DNA from: an uncultured Collinsella sp.
GTDB lineage: Bacteria > Actinomycetota > Coriobacteriia > Coriobacteriales > Coriobacteriaceae
Direction of reading: 5' to 3'
NCBI GenBank assembly: GCA_934655755.1
Contig: CAKUHA010000015.1
Span: 1 to 31,455, forward strand
Length of the DNA stretch: 31,455 nt
Position 1 is the stretch's first letter, and every line of letters starts with the position of its first letter. Below the pieces are notes generated by a model. The model ran no database searches and was not told where the DNA came from. It was given only the letters and a program-made list of their open reading frames with translations. The position numbers and the translations under genes are program-made. Shown here in pieces: positions 1 through 8,122 of the stretch.

Positions 1-462
1 AATCCGCTGTACTGGACGCTTCAGGAGTTCATCTACGCCGACGGCGATACCATGCCGATTCGCTGGGCCGCGGCCGAGGAGAAGGCCCATCGCGCCGAAT
101 TCGACACCCTCGCGCGCCCGCTCATGTTTACCGGCGAGGCCATGTTCCCGTGGATGTTTGAGCAGATGCCCGAACTTAAGCCTTTCAAGCCGGCGATGGA
201 CCTGCTAATGGAGGACACCAGCTGGGACAAGATCTACGACCCGCAGCGCCTGGCCTGCAACGAGGTGCCGCTCCAGGCCGCGGTGTACTTCGATGACATG
301 TACGTGGACTCGGGCATGCAGCTCGACACGCTCAGCCGCGTGGGCAACTCGCACGCCTGGGTGACCAACGAGTTCGAGCACGACGGTCTGCACGGCAACG
401 TGGTGTTCAAGCACCTCTTTAACGAAGCCCTCAACCGCGGAGACCTACGTCGCATCTTCTAG
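1..462 (+). CDS. Alpha/beta hydrolase, proline iminopeptidase-like (S33), 3' end only
   Basis: The reading frame is open from base 1 and ends at TAG 460-462, giving the last 153 codons; the start and the nucleophile-elbow region lie outside the window. The segment has the character of the cap and C-terminal part of S33 prolyl aminopeptidases: an aromatic-rich lid (MFPWMFEQMPELKPF near residues 48-62), a VPLQAAVYFDDMYVD block (residues 89-103), and a late EFEHDGLHG motif whose His (about residue 127 of the fragment) would be the catalytic histidine. Such enzymes remove N-terminal proline from peptides in the cytoplasm. It converges on proB, which lies on the other strand, so the shared proline theme is not evidence of an operon. 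The family is fairly sure; the substrate is inferred. Confidence 0.75.
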   Translation, partial: NPLYWTLQEFIYADGDTMPIRWAAAEEKAHRAEFDTLARPLMFTGEAMFPWMFEQMPELKPFKPAMDLLMEDTSWDKIYDPQRLACNEVPLQAAVYFDDMYVDSGMQLDTLSRVGNSHAWVTNEFEHDGLHGNVVFKHLFNEALNRGDLRRIF

Positions 463-521
463 CGAAGGAGTGTCCCCAGGTGCCGGCACATAAGGAACGT
501 CCCCAAGTGCCAGCAGCGGCA
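463..521. repeat. GTCCCC/AAGTGCC intergenic repeat, short copy
   Basis: Directly behind the hydrolase stop codon lies AAGGAGTGTCCCC, then AGGTGCCGGCAC, then ATAAGGAACGTCCCCAAGTG. The same words in the same order recur at 13751-13831, where an additional unit of about 29 bp is inserted. It is non-coding by appearance; its translations look like low-complexity shadows. Its origin is unknown and it may be part of a mobile hairpin family. Confidence 0.7.
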
Positions 522-600
522 ACATCGCAGGTAGAGGACGGAAAGCGAAAACGCCCCTAAGCGAGTGGCTTTAAATCGCAGGTCGAACAAAAGAAGCGAG

Positions 601-698
601 CGCCGCCCAGTGCGAACAAGTTGGCATGAAAAAGGCGAGGCATAGACCTGATGGTCATGCCTCGCCTTTTGAATGACAAATTGTCGCACTGGGCGGCG
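601..698. terminator. Long nested hairpin, likely bidirectional terminator
   Basis: The outer arms 601-619 and 681-698 are complementary with one extra base. The inner arms 630-643 (AAAAGGCGAGGCAT) and 657-670 are perfectly complementary. The sequence between outer and inner arms is also partly complementary, so the whole forms one imperfect hairpin of about 43 bp per arm. The inner stem is flanked by A-rich and T-rich runs on both sides, as expected of a terminator serving both the hydrolase (+) and proB (-, stop at 714). It is far longer than needed for termination. Confidence 0.8.
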
Positions 699-713
699 CG
701 CAGCGTCGACCCG

Positions 714-1841
714 TTAGGCGAAGACGATTAGATTATCTCGATGGATCGCAGGCTTCTCTGCCAGATCCGCGAGGAGGCGGTTGCTGGCAATCTGGTCCTG
801 ACGGCGTCCTGCAGCAAGCTCCAGCACGTCCGAATCGGCCTCGGCAATGCCGCGGGCGACGACCATGCCGCTCGGATCGCACACGTCGAGCACATCGCCC
901 TCGGCAAACTCGCCATCGACCTCGCGAATACCCACTGCAAGCAGCGACGAACCGCGGCTGACCAGCGCCCTCGCGGCGCCCTCGTCAACCGTTACCGAAC
1001 CGTGGGCCTTGTCGCCCAGCGCAATCCACAGCTTGCGCGGCGCAATGTCTAGGCGCTCCGCCGGCGGATCGAACAGGGTGCCCACGCTCTCACCACGGGC
1101 AAGGCGCACCAGCGCATCGGACTCCTCGCCCGAGCAAATCACACTCTGGATACCCGCCGTCATCAAAATGCGGCTCGCGCGAATTTTGGTGATCATGCCG
1201 CCCGTGCCCACCGACGTCGACGAATCGCCCGCCGAGGCAATGACCGCCGCATCGATCTTATGCACGACCGACACAAACTCCGCAGTCGGGTCCTCGTGCG
1301 GATTAGCGGTGTAGAGACCGTCGATGTCAGAAAGCGTCACGCACAGATCGGCCGAAACCAGGCAGCTCACGAGGGCCGCCAGCGTATCGTTGTCGCCGAA
1401 CTTGATCTCGTCGACGGTGACGGTATCGTTCTCGTTGACGACCGGCACCACGCCCAGCTCCACCAGGCGCAGCAGGGCGTCACGCGCGTGCAGGTAGGAC
1501 GTGCGACGCGCCGTGTCGTGGCGCGTGAGCAGCACGAGCGAGGTGAGCAGGTCGCGCGCATGGAACTCCTCGTCGTAGGCCGACGAGATGATGCACTGGC
1601 CGGCCGAGGCGCAGGCCTGCAGGCTCGGCAGATCGCCGACCGGCTTGCGATCGAAGCCCAGCACGGGATAGCCGCAGGCAATGGCGCCGGAGCTCACCAC
1701 GACCAGGCGCCAGCCGAGCTTGCGCAGGGCCGCGGCCTGATCGGCAAGCCCGCCGATAAAGGCGCGGTTGACCTTGCCATCGGCGCCAACCACCGTGGAC
1801 GAGCCGATCTTTACCACCATCGTTTTATAAGAAGTCGTCAT
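714..1841 (-). CDS. proB: Glutamate 5-kinase
   Basis: 375 aa, the usual length for ProB with a C-terminal PUA domain. It phosphorylates L-glutamate to gamma-glutamyl phosphate, the first step of proline synthesis in the cytoplasm. The N-terminal amino-acid-kinase domain shows KIGSSTV (residues 11-17), SSGAIACG (50-57), VNEND (135-139), FGDND (148-152), SDIDGLYT (171-178) and the lysine-bearing GTGGMITK (212-219). A PUA-like domain follows from about 275 to 355. proA is not next to it; the downstream neighbour is a convergent plus-strand gene. pncB lies 103 nt upstream on the same strand, separated by a hairpin. Family members are normally inhibited by proline. Confidence 0.97.
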   Translation of the reverse strand: MTTSYKTMVVKIGSSTVVGADGKVNRAFIGGLADQAAALRKLGWRLVVVSSGAIACGYPVLGFDRKPVGDLPSLQACASAGQCIISSAYDEEFHARDLLTSLVLLTRHDTARRTSYLHARDALLRLVELGVVPVVNENDTVTVDEIKFGDNDTLAALVSCLVSADLCVTLSDIDGLYTANPHEDPTAEFVSVVHKIDAAVIASAGDSSTSVGTGGMITKIRASRILMTAGIQSVICSGEESDALVRLARGESVGTLFDPPAERLDIAPRKLWIALGDKAHGSVTVDEGAARALVSRGSSLLAVGIREVDGEFAEGDVLDVCDPSGMVVARGIAEADSDVLELAAGRRQDQIASNRLLADLAEKPAIHRDNLIVFA

Positions 1842-1912
1842 ACGTCAAACCAATCGAATGTCGAGCGTTCGGGCGAGCTGGGGCAGCTGGGGCAGCAGAT
1901 GCAGGACGGACG

Positions 1913-1951
1913 AAAATGATCCGTTTTCCTCCGTCCCCTTCGGATCATTTT
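1913..1951 (-). terminator. Hairpin overlapping the pncB stop codon
   Basis: AAAATGATCCG (1913-1923) pairs perfectly with CGGATCATTTT (1941-1951), and the loop contains a GGGGACGGAGG word on the minus strand. The right arm covers the pncB stop (1945-1947) and last codons. The T-run lies inside the arm, so it could terminate pncB or, less likely, only pause transcription before proB. Confidence 0.6.
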
Positions 1952-3450
1952 GCCCAGGGGAAGGCGGATGCCGCAGCCATGTTCTTGCGCACGAGCTCGT
2001 CGCGCACCTGGGCCAGACCCTGCTCCATACCCACCACGTAGGTCTGCGGATACAGGAAGCGCTTGTAGGCAGCGTCCAGATGATCGAGCGCCCAGGCGCA
2101 GCGGTCGCGCGCGTCCTCGATGCTCTCGCGAGGCGCCACGGCACTGCCGTCGCGCACAATCGGCACCAGCAGCTCACGATACTCAAGCTCGGAGACATCG
2201 GTCACCAGGGCGGCATCGTTCACGGCCACGAGCGTGTTCCCGCGCGCGGAGCCCTCCCCCGCCAGATGATCTTCGTCATAGATCATGTCGCAGACCGGGC
2301 CACCAAAGCCGTCGTAATAACGGCGCACGCGCTGCACGCCCGGGATCGTGCGCTTGTAGGGCTGCTCGGAGAGCTTCACCACCGGTGTCCACGGATCCGC
2401 CTCGCTCGCGCGGCGGGCCGAAAGCTTGTACACGCCGCCCAGCGCTGGCTGATCGTAGCAGGTCGCGAGCTTGGTGCCCACGCCAAAGCTGTCGATGGGC
2501 GCGCCCTGGTCGAGCAGCGACTGAATCGTGTACTCGTCCAGGTCATTGGAGACCGAGATCCCCACATAGGGCAGGCCTTCGGCGTCAAAACGGCCGCGGA
2601 CATACTTGGAGAGCTTGGCCAGGTCGCCGGAGTCGATACGGATGGCCGACAGGCGCTCGCCCGCCGCCTCCATCTCCTTGGCAACCATAATGGCATGTTC
2701 GCAGCCCTCGCGCACGTCGTACGTGTCGATAAGCAGCGTGCAGTTCTTGGGACTCGACTTGGCAAACGCGCGGAAGGCCTCGAGCTCGGAATCGAAGCTC
2801 ATAACCCAGCTGTGCGCGTGCGTGCCAAAGACGGGAATACCATAGCGGCGCCCGGCCAGCACGTTGGACGTGGACGAGCAGCCCGCCACGTAGCTCGCAC
2901 GGGCAACGGCCAGACCGCCGTCGGGACCCTGAGCGCGGCGCAGGCCGAACTCTGCCACGGGACGACCATCGGCCGCCAGCACCACGCGCGCCGTCTTGGT
3001 GGCGACGAGCGTCTGGAAGCCGACGATGTTGAGCAGCGCGGTCTCGAGCAGCTGGCACTCCAGCGCCGGGCCGGTCACACGAACCATGGGCTCACGCGGA
3101 AAGACGAGCTCGCCCTCGGGCACGGCGTCGATGTTCACGTGCGCGCGGAAGTTACGCAGGTAGTCGAGAAACTCGGGCTTAAACATCGCGCCGCCGGCCG
3201 GGGCCGAAAGCGACGCGAGGTAGTCGATGTCCTCGGGCGTAAAGCGCAGGTTCTCGACCAGCTCGGGCAGCTCGGCGGTACCGCACATGACGGCATACGC
3301 GCTGCCAAAGGGATGGTCGCGGTAAAACGCCGTAAAACAACCCTGTTCATTGGCCTTGCCGCTCTCCCACAGGCCCTGGGCCATAGTGAGCTCGTACAGA
3401 TCGGTGAGCATTGCAATGTCGGTGGGATGCGAGATGTCGGTCAAAGCCAT
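1945..3450 (-). CDS. pncB: Nicotinate phosphoribosyltransferase
   Basis: 501 aa, typical of the long bacterial NAPRTase. It converts nicotinate, PRPP and ATP to nicotinate mononucleotide in NAD salvage. Motifs seen: TDLYELTMAQ (16-25), EFGLRRAQG (167-175), GTHAHSWV (209-216) holding the histidine that is autophosphorylated in the family, RIDSGDL (271-277) and FGVGTKL (322-328). The ATG at 3450 is preceded by CGAAAGG at good spacing. The gene 3534-3956 lies 83 nt upstream on the same strand. Nothing is missing or truncated. Confidence 0.96.
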   Translation of the reverse strand: MALTDISHPTDIAMLTDLYELTMAQGLWESGKANEQGCFTAFYRDHPFGSAYAVMCGTAELPELVENLRFTPEDIDYLASLSAPAGGAMFKPEFLDYLRNFRAHVNIDAVPEGELVFPREPMVRVTGPALECQLLETALLNIVGFQTLVATKTARVVLAADGRPVAEFGLRRAQGPDGGLAVARASYVAGCSSTSNVLAGRRYGIPVFGTHAHSWVMSFDSELEAFRAFAKSSPKNCTLLIDTYDVREGCEHAIMVAKEMEAAGERLSAIRIDSGDLAKLSKYVRGRFDAEGLPYVGISVSNDLDEYTIQSLLDQGAPIDSFGVGTKLATCYDQPALGGVYKLSARRASEADPWTPVVKLSEQPYKRTIPGVQRVRRYYDGFGGPVCDMIYDEDHLAGEGSARGNTLVAVNDAALVTDVSELEYRELLVPIVRDGSAVAPRESIEDARDRCAWALDHLDAAYKRFLYPQTYVVGMEQGLAQVRDELVRKNMAAASAFPWAK

Positions 3451-3533
3451 GGGGCGACCTTTCGGATGCGTTGTGCAGAGGTTGAGGATTGGGCGGGACA
3501 GGATACGCGGGCGCGGCGCCCGGCGCGGATCGG

Positions 3534-3956
3534 CTAGTGCAGGCCCATGCTGCCCGTGATCGTGTAGCCCATAAAGACGATAAACCCGATCAGAGCGAGC
3601 GCGATGATGAGCTTTTGAGCCGGCGGCATGCCGGGGATCTCGTCCTCGCCTTCGGGCTCCTTGGAGGTGACCATACGCTGGGCAAAGGTCATCTCGTCAC
3701 GGCTCGGCTTGGTGTCGGCGGACTTGGGACGAGCGGCTTTTTTGGGCTGAGGCTTGGGCGCGGCGGAAACCTGCATCGCGACGGCGGGCTCGGACGCGAC
3801 CTTCTCGGCCTTCGCGCGCTCGGCACGCAGAGCGGCCAGCTCCTCACGCTCGCGACGGGCCTGCTCTTGGGCCTCGCGACGGGCCTTTTCGGCGCGGAGC
3901 TCTTCCAACTCGGCGCGCTCCTCGGCAGACAGTGGTTGGGACTCAAGCTCGGCCAT
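3534..3956 (-). CDS. Small coiled-coil protein with C-terminal membrane anchor
   Basis: 140 aa of unknown function. Residues 8-52 are almost entirely Glu, Arg, Ala and Leu in heptad-like order (long charged coiled coil). Residues 55-85 form a Pro/Lys/Ala-rich linker, and one hydrophobic span at 114-133 (KLIIALALIGFIVFMGYTIT) leaves a tail of seven residues. The topology suggests a tail-anchored protein with the coiled coil in the cytoplasm. I chose the ATG at 3956, which has AAAGGG upstream; the ATG 36 bases further upstream would start inside the tRNA terminator hairpin. The gene begins about 18 nt after that terminator's T-run, so its promoter is unclear; read-through from the tRNA is possible. 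Confidence 0.75.
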   Translation of the reverse strand: MAELESQPLSAEERAELEELRAEKARREAQEQARREREELAALRAERAKAEKVASEPAVAMQVSAAPKPQPKKAARPKSADTKPSRDEMTFAQRMVTSKEPEGEDEIPGMPPAQKLIIALALIGFIVFMGYTITGSMGLH

Positions 3957-3974
3957 GGTACAGCCCTTTCTTTT

Positions 3975-4006
3975 AAAAAAAGCCGCCGACACAATGTCAG
4001 CGGCTT
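3975..4006 (-). terminator. Terminator of tRNA-Ala
   Basis: Arms 3981-3990 and 3996-4005 pair with one mismatch, and on the minus strand the stem is followed by seven T (complement of 3975-3981). It sits 15 nt behind the tRNA 3' end. Confidence 0.85.
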
Positions 4007-4020
4007 ATCAAATCCAAGGG

Positions 4021-4093
4021 TGGAGACGAAGGGAGTCGAACCCTCGGCCTCTGCCATGCGACGGCAGCGCTCTCCCAACTGAGCTACGTCCCC
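4021..4093 (-). tRNA. tRNA-Ala (anticodon CGC)
   Basis: On the minus strand a 73-nt cloverleaf can be drawn by eye: acceptor GGGGACG/CGTCTCC, D stem GCTC/GAGC, anticodon stem CTGCC/GGCAG with loop GTCGCAT (anticodon CGC), and T arm GAGGG-TTCGACT-CCCTT. The acceptor stem contains the G3:U70 pair that marks alanine tRNA, and the discriminator is A. CCA is not encoded (ACCC follows). This is the isoacceptor for GCG codons, sensible for a high-GC genome. Confidence 0.97.
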
Positions 4094-4106
4094 AGGACAA
4101 GTTGAT

Positions 4107-4134
4107 ATTTTACCTACGGCTCGCCAACTGTCAA
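4107..4134 (-). promoter_or_regulatory. Promoter of tRNA-Ala
   Basis: The minus strand reads TTGACA (complement of 4129-4134), a 16-nt spacer, then TAAAAT (complement of 4107-4112), about 13 nt before the tRNA 5' end. The -35 element is a perfect consensus and the -10 misses one base. Confidence 0.85.
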
Positions 4135-4136
4135 CG

Positions 4137-4158
4137 CCCAAAAACCAGTCTTTTTGGG
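4137..4158 (-). terminator. Weak hairpin behind the radical SAM gene
   Basis: CCCAAAAA (4137-4144) pairs with TTTTTGGG (4151-4158) around a 6-nt loop. It lies 11 nt behind the stop codon at 4170. The stem is A/T-rich, so it is at best a modest terminator. Confidence 0.45.
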
Positions 4159-4169
4159 ACGGGGCCAAA

Positions 4170-5114
4170 TTAACTACCCTGGGCGCTGGTGAGGACGCCG
4201 GTGGTGTCGAAGGCTGGGGTGAAGCTCTCGTCCACCGCACCGCCTTCTTGCCAAAACATCGTCGAAAAGCCCAAGTCGTCGGCATGGTCGAGCACCTGCT
4301 CGTACTCCTCACGCGTCACGGCGCGCGCCAGATCACCACCCTGCTCGCGCATGAGGGCGTTGGGCGTGTACTGATTCATGACCGAGATCGGCACGTCGCC
4401 CACCGTCTGCCACACCAGGTCCAGCACGCGGCACGAATCGTCCGCATGCCCCGGCAGCACCAGGTGACGCACGATCATGCCGCGCTTCATGAGTCCGTCC
4501 TCGTCCACCAGCTCTCCCCCGCGGCGCTCGATCTCGCGCGCCATCTGCGCTAAGCCCGACACGGCCACACGCGGGTAGTCCTTAATATGAGAGAGCGACT
4601 GCGCAAGCCCCGCATCGGCATATTTAAAGTCGGTAAGCCACACGTCGACCAGATCTCCGAGCGCCGCCACGGCACTCGCGCGCTCATAACCGCTCGTGTT
4701 ATAGACGATTGGGATGGCCAGCCCGCGCGCCCGTGCCGCGGCAATCGCAGCCGGCAGCAGGTGCGCGTAGTGTGTCGCCGTCACCAAGTTGATGTTGTTG
4801 GCACCTTGGTCCTGCAGCTCCAGCATAATCTCGACCAGACGCTCGGGCGTAATCTCAAGACCGAAATTGCCCGTCGAGATCTCGTGATTTTGGCAATAAA
4901 CGCACTTAAGCGAACAGCCGCTAAAGAAGATCGTTCCCGAGCCGGCCTCGCCCGAGATGGGCGGCTCCTCCCACATATGGAGCGCCGCGCGGGCGACCTT
5001 GAGCGTGTCGTCGGCGCCGCACACGCCACGCGCGCCTTCATCGCGTGCCGCACCGCAACGGCGTGGACACAAATGACAGGCGGGCGAAAAAAGTTCGGTC
5101 AACGACGTCGACAT
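4170..5114 (-). CDS. Radical SAM protein, PflX-like (COG1313 type)
   Basis: 314 aa. The radical SAM cluster motif CxxxCxxC is at C67, C71 and C74 (SGCSLKCVYCQN). An N-terminal Cys cluster CHLCPRRCG (C13, C16, C20) plus a later VCG is typical of PflX-type proteins, which resemble pyruvate formate-lyase activating enzymes but have no firmly known target. The rest shows a TIM-barrel-like order (NNINLVTATH, VYNTSGYE, DVWLTDFKY, IVRHLVLPGH, ISVMNQY). I chose the ATG at 5114 because GGAG stands 9 nt ahead of it; a TTG 15 bases upstream is less likely. No glycyl-radical enzyme partner is in the window. Confidence 0.88.
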   Translation of the reverse strand: MSTSLTELFSPACHLCPRRCGAARDEGARGVCGADDTLKVARAALHMWEEPPISGEAGSGTIFFSGCSLKCVYCQNHEISTGNFGLEITPERLVEIMLELQDQGANNINLVTATHYAHLLPAAIAAARARGLAIPIVYNTSGYERASAVAALGDLVDVWLTDFKYADAGLAQSLSHIKDYPRVAVSGLAQMAREIERRGGELVDEDGLMKRGMIVRHLVLPGHADDSCRVLDLVWQTVGDVPISVMNQYTPNALMREQGGDLARAVTREEYEQVLDHADDLGFSTMFWQEGGAVDESFTPAFDTTGVLTSAQGS

Positions 5115-5252
5115 GAAACCATGCTCCAAAACAACGATTCAGCAGCTCAAACATAAAGGCTCGGATCGCGCAGGCGACTCCGTCCTCAAGGCGCCGTAAT
5201 CGTCCGACACGATTTTTGTAATGTCAAGACTGGAATCGACAAAGTGCCGCTT

Positions 5253-5258
5253 TATGAT
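5253..5258 (+). promoter_or_regulatory. -10 element of the candidate 6S RNA
   Basis: TATGAT stands about 6 nt before the proposed RNA start; a poor -35 (CTGGAA, 5230-5235) lies 17 nt upstream. Confidence 0.45.
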
Positions 5259-5263
5259 GTAAG

Positions 5264-5430
5264 TATTCCGCCCCCCGCGGAGCAACTGGGTGAACCGTCG
5301 CGTTTATTTAGGGAGCCCACACAGTCGTACTTAGTACAGGTATCCTTCGTTGTTAAGGACGCTGGAACAGTCGATGAGGGCACCCACCTGTTTTAGGTGG
5401 GTTCATTTTCGTAACGTGGGGGGTGGTTTT
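5264..5430 (+). ncRNA. ssrS: Candidate 6S RNA
   Basis: This is a non-coding 526-bp gap between two divergent genes. A closing stem pairs 5268-5279 (CCGCCCCCCGCG) with 5415-5426 (CGTGGGGGGTGG) over 12 positions, two of them G-U. Near the 3' end stands GCACCCACCTGTTTTAGGTG followed by GGTTCA, a local hairpin like the one on the 3' side of the central bubble in many 6S RNAs. TGAACC on the 5' side can pair with GGTTCA. The apex could be TCCTT...AAGGA (around 5350). A T-rich run follows (TTTTCTTTT). 6S RNA binds housekeeping RNA polymerase and represses it in stationary phase. The fold was drawn by eye, so another structured RNA is possible. Confidence 0.62.
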
Positions 5431-5640
5431 CTTTTGCCGAAAATCGCCACTGCAACCTATTCAGATCCTCGAGCCAGCGCCCGGCAAGCCATCAACAACA
5501 TCCCAATATCTGGTAAGCGCGTGATAATGCCATCGTGCAAACCCCCGCACCCCCTTTGGTCGAGTATCATAGGTCAGCTATGCCTTTGCCGCGTAGCACC
5601 CTTTGACCTTTTCCTTCGACGCTTGGCGGTTTTTAAATTC

Positions 5641-6840
5641 ATGGCTTCATCCACGAGCTTCATACCGTACCTATGCGTGGCGGCCGCGGCCTTTATCACG
5701 ACCTTCCTCACGGTGCCCCTGGTCAAGCGTCTGGCGATTAAGCTCGACGCCGTCGACTATCCCTCAAAGCGCCGTATCAACACCAAGCCCATCCCGCGCA
5801 TGGGCGGCACGGCGGTCTTTTTGGGTCTCGTCGTGGCCTGCATCGTGCAGATCCTGGGCACCTGGTACCTGGGCTGGCCGCCCGTTTTGGTGCCGCACCC
5901 GCGCCTGCACATCAGCTATCCCATGCTGGCGCTCTCCTTTACCGTGATCTATGCGACCGGCGCGATCGACGACGTCTTCCAGCTCAAGCCCAAGCAAAAG
6001 CTGGCCGGCCAGATACTCGCCGCATTCATCGCCTGCATCGGCGGCTTAAAGATCGGCGTCATCGTCAACCCGTTTGCCCCCGGCGAGATCATGCTCGGTT
6101 GGCTCACCTACCCCATCACCGTGATCTACCTGGTGGCGTTCACCAACATCATCAACCTCATCGACGGCCTCGACGGCCTGGCCACGGGCATTTGTGGCAT
6201 TGCATCGTTCACCATGTTCACGATGGCCATGCTTTCGGGCCGTATCGACGCCGCTGCGCTCTCCATCGCGCTCTTTGGCTCGTGCCTGGCTTTTCTGCGC
6301 TACAACTTCAACCCCGCGAGCATCTTCCTGGGCGACTCGGGGTCGCTGCTGCTGGGCTTTGCGCTTGGCTCCATCTCGCTGCTCAACGTGAGCCGCACCG
6401 CCGCGCTCACCTCGCTCATCATCCCGCTTATCGTCGCCGGCGTGCCCATCATCGACACGTTCAGCGCCATCGTGCGCCGAAAGCGCGCCCACATTAGCAT
6501 CGGGCAGGCCGACAAGGGCCACATCCACCACCGCCTGATCCAAGAGGGCTATAACCAAAAGCAGGCCGTGCTGCTCATCTACGCGTGGTGCATCATGCTT
6601 TCAGCCGGCGCCGCTGCTATCAACCAGGTCGAGGTGCCCATGCGCGTGCTCATCTTTACCGGGCTCGCCATTGGCTCGGCGGCCTTCGCCAAGCATCTGC
6701 ACCTGTTTGAGCCCGTGCTGCGCCATCATTACAACAAGCGCACGCACGAGGACGAGCTGGTGACCCCGGACGACCCCGCCTTTAAGCAGGAGGAGCGGGC
6801 GGCCGAGGAACGCAAGGAGGAGCGCCACCACAGGCGCTAG
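5641..6840 (+). CDS. wecA: Undecaprenyl-phosphate N-acetylglucosamine-1-phosphate transferase (WecA/TagO type)
   Basis: 400 aa, about ten membrane spans. It transfers a sugar-1-phosphate from a UDP-sugar to undecaprenyl phosphate, starting teichoic-acid-like or other cell-surface glycans. Family motifs are all present: GAIDDVF (D110, D111), NLIDGLDGL (172-180), FLGDSGS (229-235) and the substrate-selecting HIHHRL (294-299) typical of WecA/TagO rather than MraY. The C-terminus (about 365-400) is a charged, Glu/Arg-rich cytoplasmic tail. The start is the ATG 5641, where homology begins; the open frame upstream to 5350 runs through the candidate 6S RNA and looks non-coding. The Shine-Dalgarno is weak (GGCGG, about 12 nt away). 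Confidence 0.93.
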   Translation: MASSTSFIPYLCVAAAAFITTFLTVPLVKRLAIKLDAVDYPSKRRINTKPIPRMGGTAVFLGLVVACIVQILGTWYLGWPPVLVPHPRLHISYPMLALSFTVIYATGAIDDVFQLKPKQKLAGQILAAFIACIGGLKIGVIVNPFAPGEIMLGWLTYPITVIYLVAFTNIINLIDGLDGLATGICGIASFTMFTMAMLSGRIDAAALSIALFGSCLAFLRYNFNPASIFLGDSGSLLLGFALGSISLLNVSRTAALTSLIIPLIVAGVPIIDTFSAIVRRKRAHISIGQADKGHIHHRLIQEGYNQKQAVLLIYAWCIMLSAGAAAINQVEVPMRVLIFTGLAIGSAAFAKHLHLFEPVLRHHYNKRTHEDELVTPDDPAFKQEERAAEERKEERHHRR

Positions 6841-7000
6841 GGTATATTGCCGAGGGCGTGGCGCGTTGCCGCCGGCCGCGCGTCATCGCGCCACACCCGT
6901 CGCATCACTCTCGGCTTACCAACCCCTCGCCCACTTACGCCCCACCCCTTTCAATAAACGCGCTATCATCTTGACCAATTCGCATACGTTAGGAGCAATC

Positions 7001-8050
7001 ATGCCAAACGAGAACAGCTATGAAGTCGCGCTGCAAAAGAGCAACGCCATTCGCGAGGGCCTGGCCAAGACGCCTGAGAAGTTCACCATGCTCACCGGCG
7101 ACCGTCCCACCGGCCGCCTGCACCTGGGCCACTACTTTGGCACCCTCAAGGGCCGCGTTGAGCTGCAGAACATGGGCGCCAAGACCAACGTGCTTATCGC
7201 CGACTACCAGGTCATCACCGACCGCGACACCACCGAGCACATCCAGGACAACGTGTACAACATGGTCATGGACTACCTTGCCTGCGGTATCGACCCCGAC
7301 AAGACCATGATCTACGCGCACTCCGCCGTGCCCGCCGCCAACCAGCTCATGCTGCCGTTCCTGTCGCTGGTGTCCGAGGCCGAGCTGGCACGCAACCCCA
7401 CCGTCAAGGCCGAGATGGAGGCCTCGGGCCACGAGCTTACCGGCCTTCTGCTCACCTACCCGGTGCATCAGGCCTGCGACATCCTGTTCTGCAAGGGTAA
7501 CGTCGTGCCCGTCGGTCGCGACCAGTTGCCGCACATCGAGCTCACCCGCACCATCGCCCGCCGCTTTAACAACCGCTACGGCAAGGTGTTCCCCGAGGTC
7601 GACGCACTGCTGTCCGAGACCCCGCTGCTGCCCGGCCTGGACGGCCGCAAGATGAGCAAGAGCTACGGCAACGCCATCAACATTTCGATGACCGCCGAGG
7701 AGACGGCCAAGCGCATCAAGAAGAGCCAGACGGACTCCGAGCGCATGATCACGTTCGATCCCGATAACCGCCCCGGCGTGTCCGGCCTGCTTTCGACGGC
7801 CGCCATCTGCACCGGCCGCTCCGAGGTCGAGATCGCCGAGGAGATCGGCATGGGCGGCTCCGGCCAGCTCAAGAAGTACGTGACCGAGGCTGTCAACGAG
7901 TACTTCGCCCCGATCCGCGAGCGTCGCCAGCGCTACGAGAACGACCTGGACTACGTGAAGGACGTGCTGCACGAGGGCAATCGTCGCGCCAACGAGATCG
8001 CCGAGCAGACCCTCGCCGAGGTTCAGGACGCCATGGGCATGGTGTACTAG
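7001..8050 (+). CDS. trpS: Tryptophanyl-tRNA synthetase
   Basis: 349 aa, normal for a class I TrpRS. It charges tRNA-Trp in the cytoplasm. The HIGH-type signature is HLGH (41-44) after GDRPTGRL, and KMSKS is at 217-221 inside DGRKMSKSYGN. The ATG at 7001 has AGGAG eight bases upstream; the longer open frame to 6866 has no support. No T-box leader is visible in the 160-bp upstream gap. A strong terminator follows. Confidence 0.97.
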   Translation: MPNENSYEVALQKSNAIREGLAKTPEKFTMLTGDRPTGRLHLGHYFGTLKGRVELQNMGAKTNVLIADYQVITDRDTTEHIQDNVYNMVMDYLACGIDPDKTMIYAHSAVPAANQLMLPFLSLVSEAELARNPTVKAEMEASGHELTGLLLTYPVHQACDILFCKGNVVPVGRDQLPHIELTRTIARRFNNRYGKVFPEVDALLSETPLLPGLDGRKMSKSYGNAINISMTAEETAKRIKKSQTDSERMITFDPDNRPGVSGLLSTAAICTGRSEVEIAEEIGMGGSGQLKKYVTEAVNEYFAPIRERRQRYENDLDYVKDVLHEGNRRANEIAEQTLAEVQDAMGMVY

Positions 8051-8075
8051 CCGAGAACAATAAACAGCAGTCAAA

Positions 8076-8122
8076 CAAAACCGCCGCGATGAGCACAATC
8101 CTCATTGCGGCGGTTTTGTTTT
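8076..8122 (+). terminator. trpS terminator
   Basis: Arms 8076-8093 and 8101-8118 pair over 18 positions with a single G-T wobble around a 7-nt loop, followed by TTTTC. The A/T flanks also make it usable from the other strand. Confidence 0.9.

Noticed and set aside
1..1841. Proline operon of the iminopeptidase-like gene with proB
   Set aside because: The genes are on opposite strands, converging on a long terminator hairpin.
1858..3537. Open frame of 559 codons on the plus strand opposite pncB
   Set aside because: It is a shadow of high-GC codon use; the minus strand carries a complete pncB with all motifs, and the plus translation is Arg/His/Gly-rich without a family.
5350..5640. 97-codon N-terminal extension of the WecA-type protein
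   Set aside because: It overlaps the candidate 6S RNA, is unlike the family and lacks a ribosome site; homology begins at the ATG 5641.
6841..7000. T-box leader before trpS
   Set aside because: The gap is only 160 nt and shows no T-box bulge sequence or terminator/antiterminator pair.
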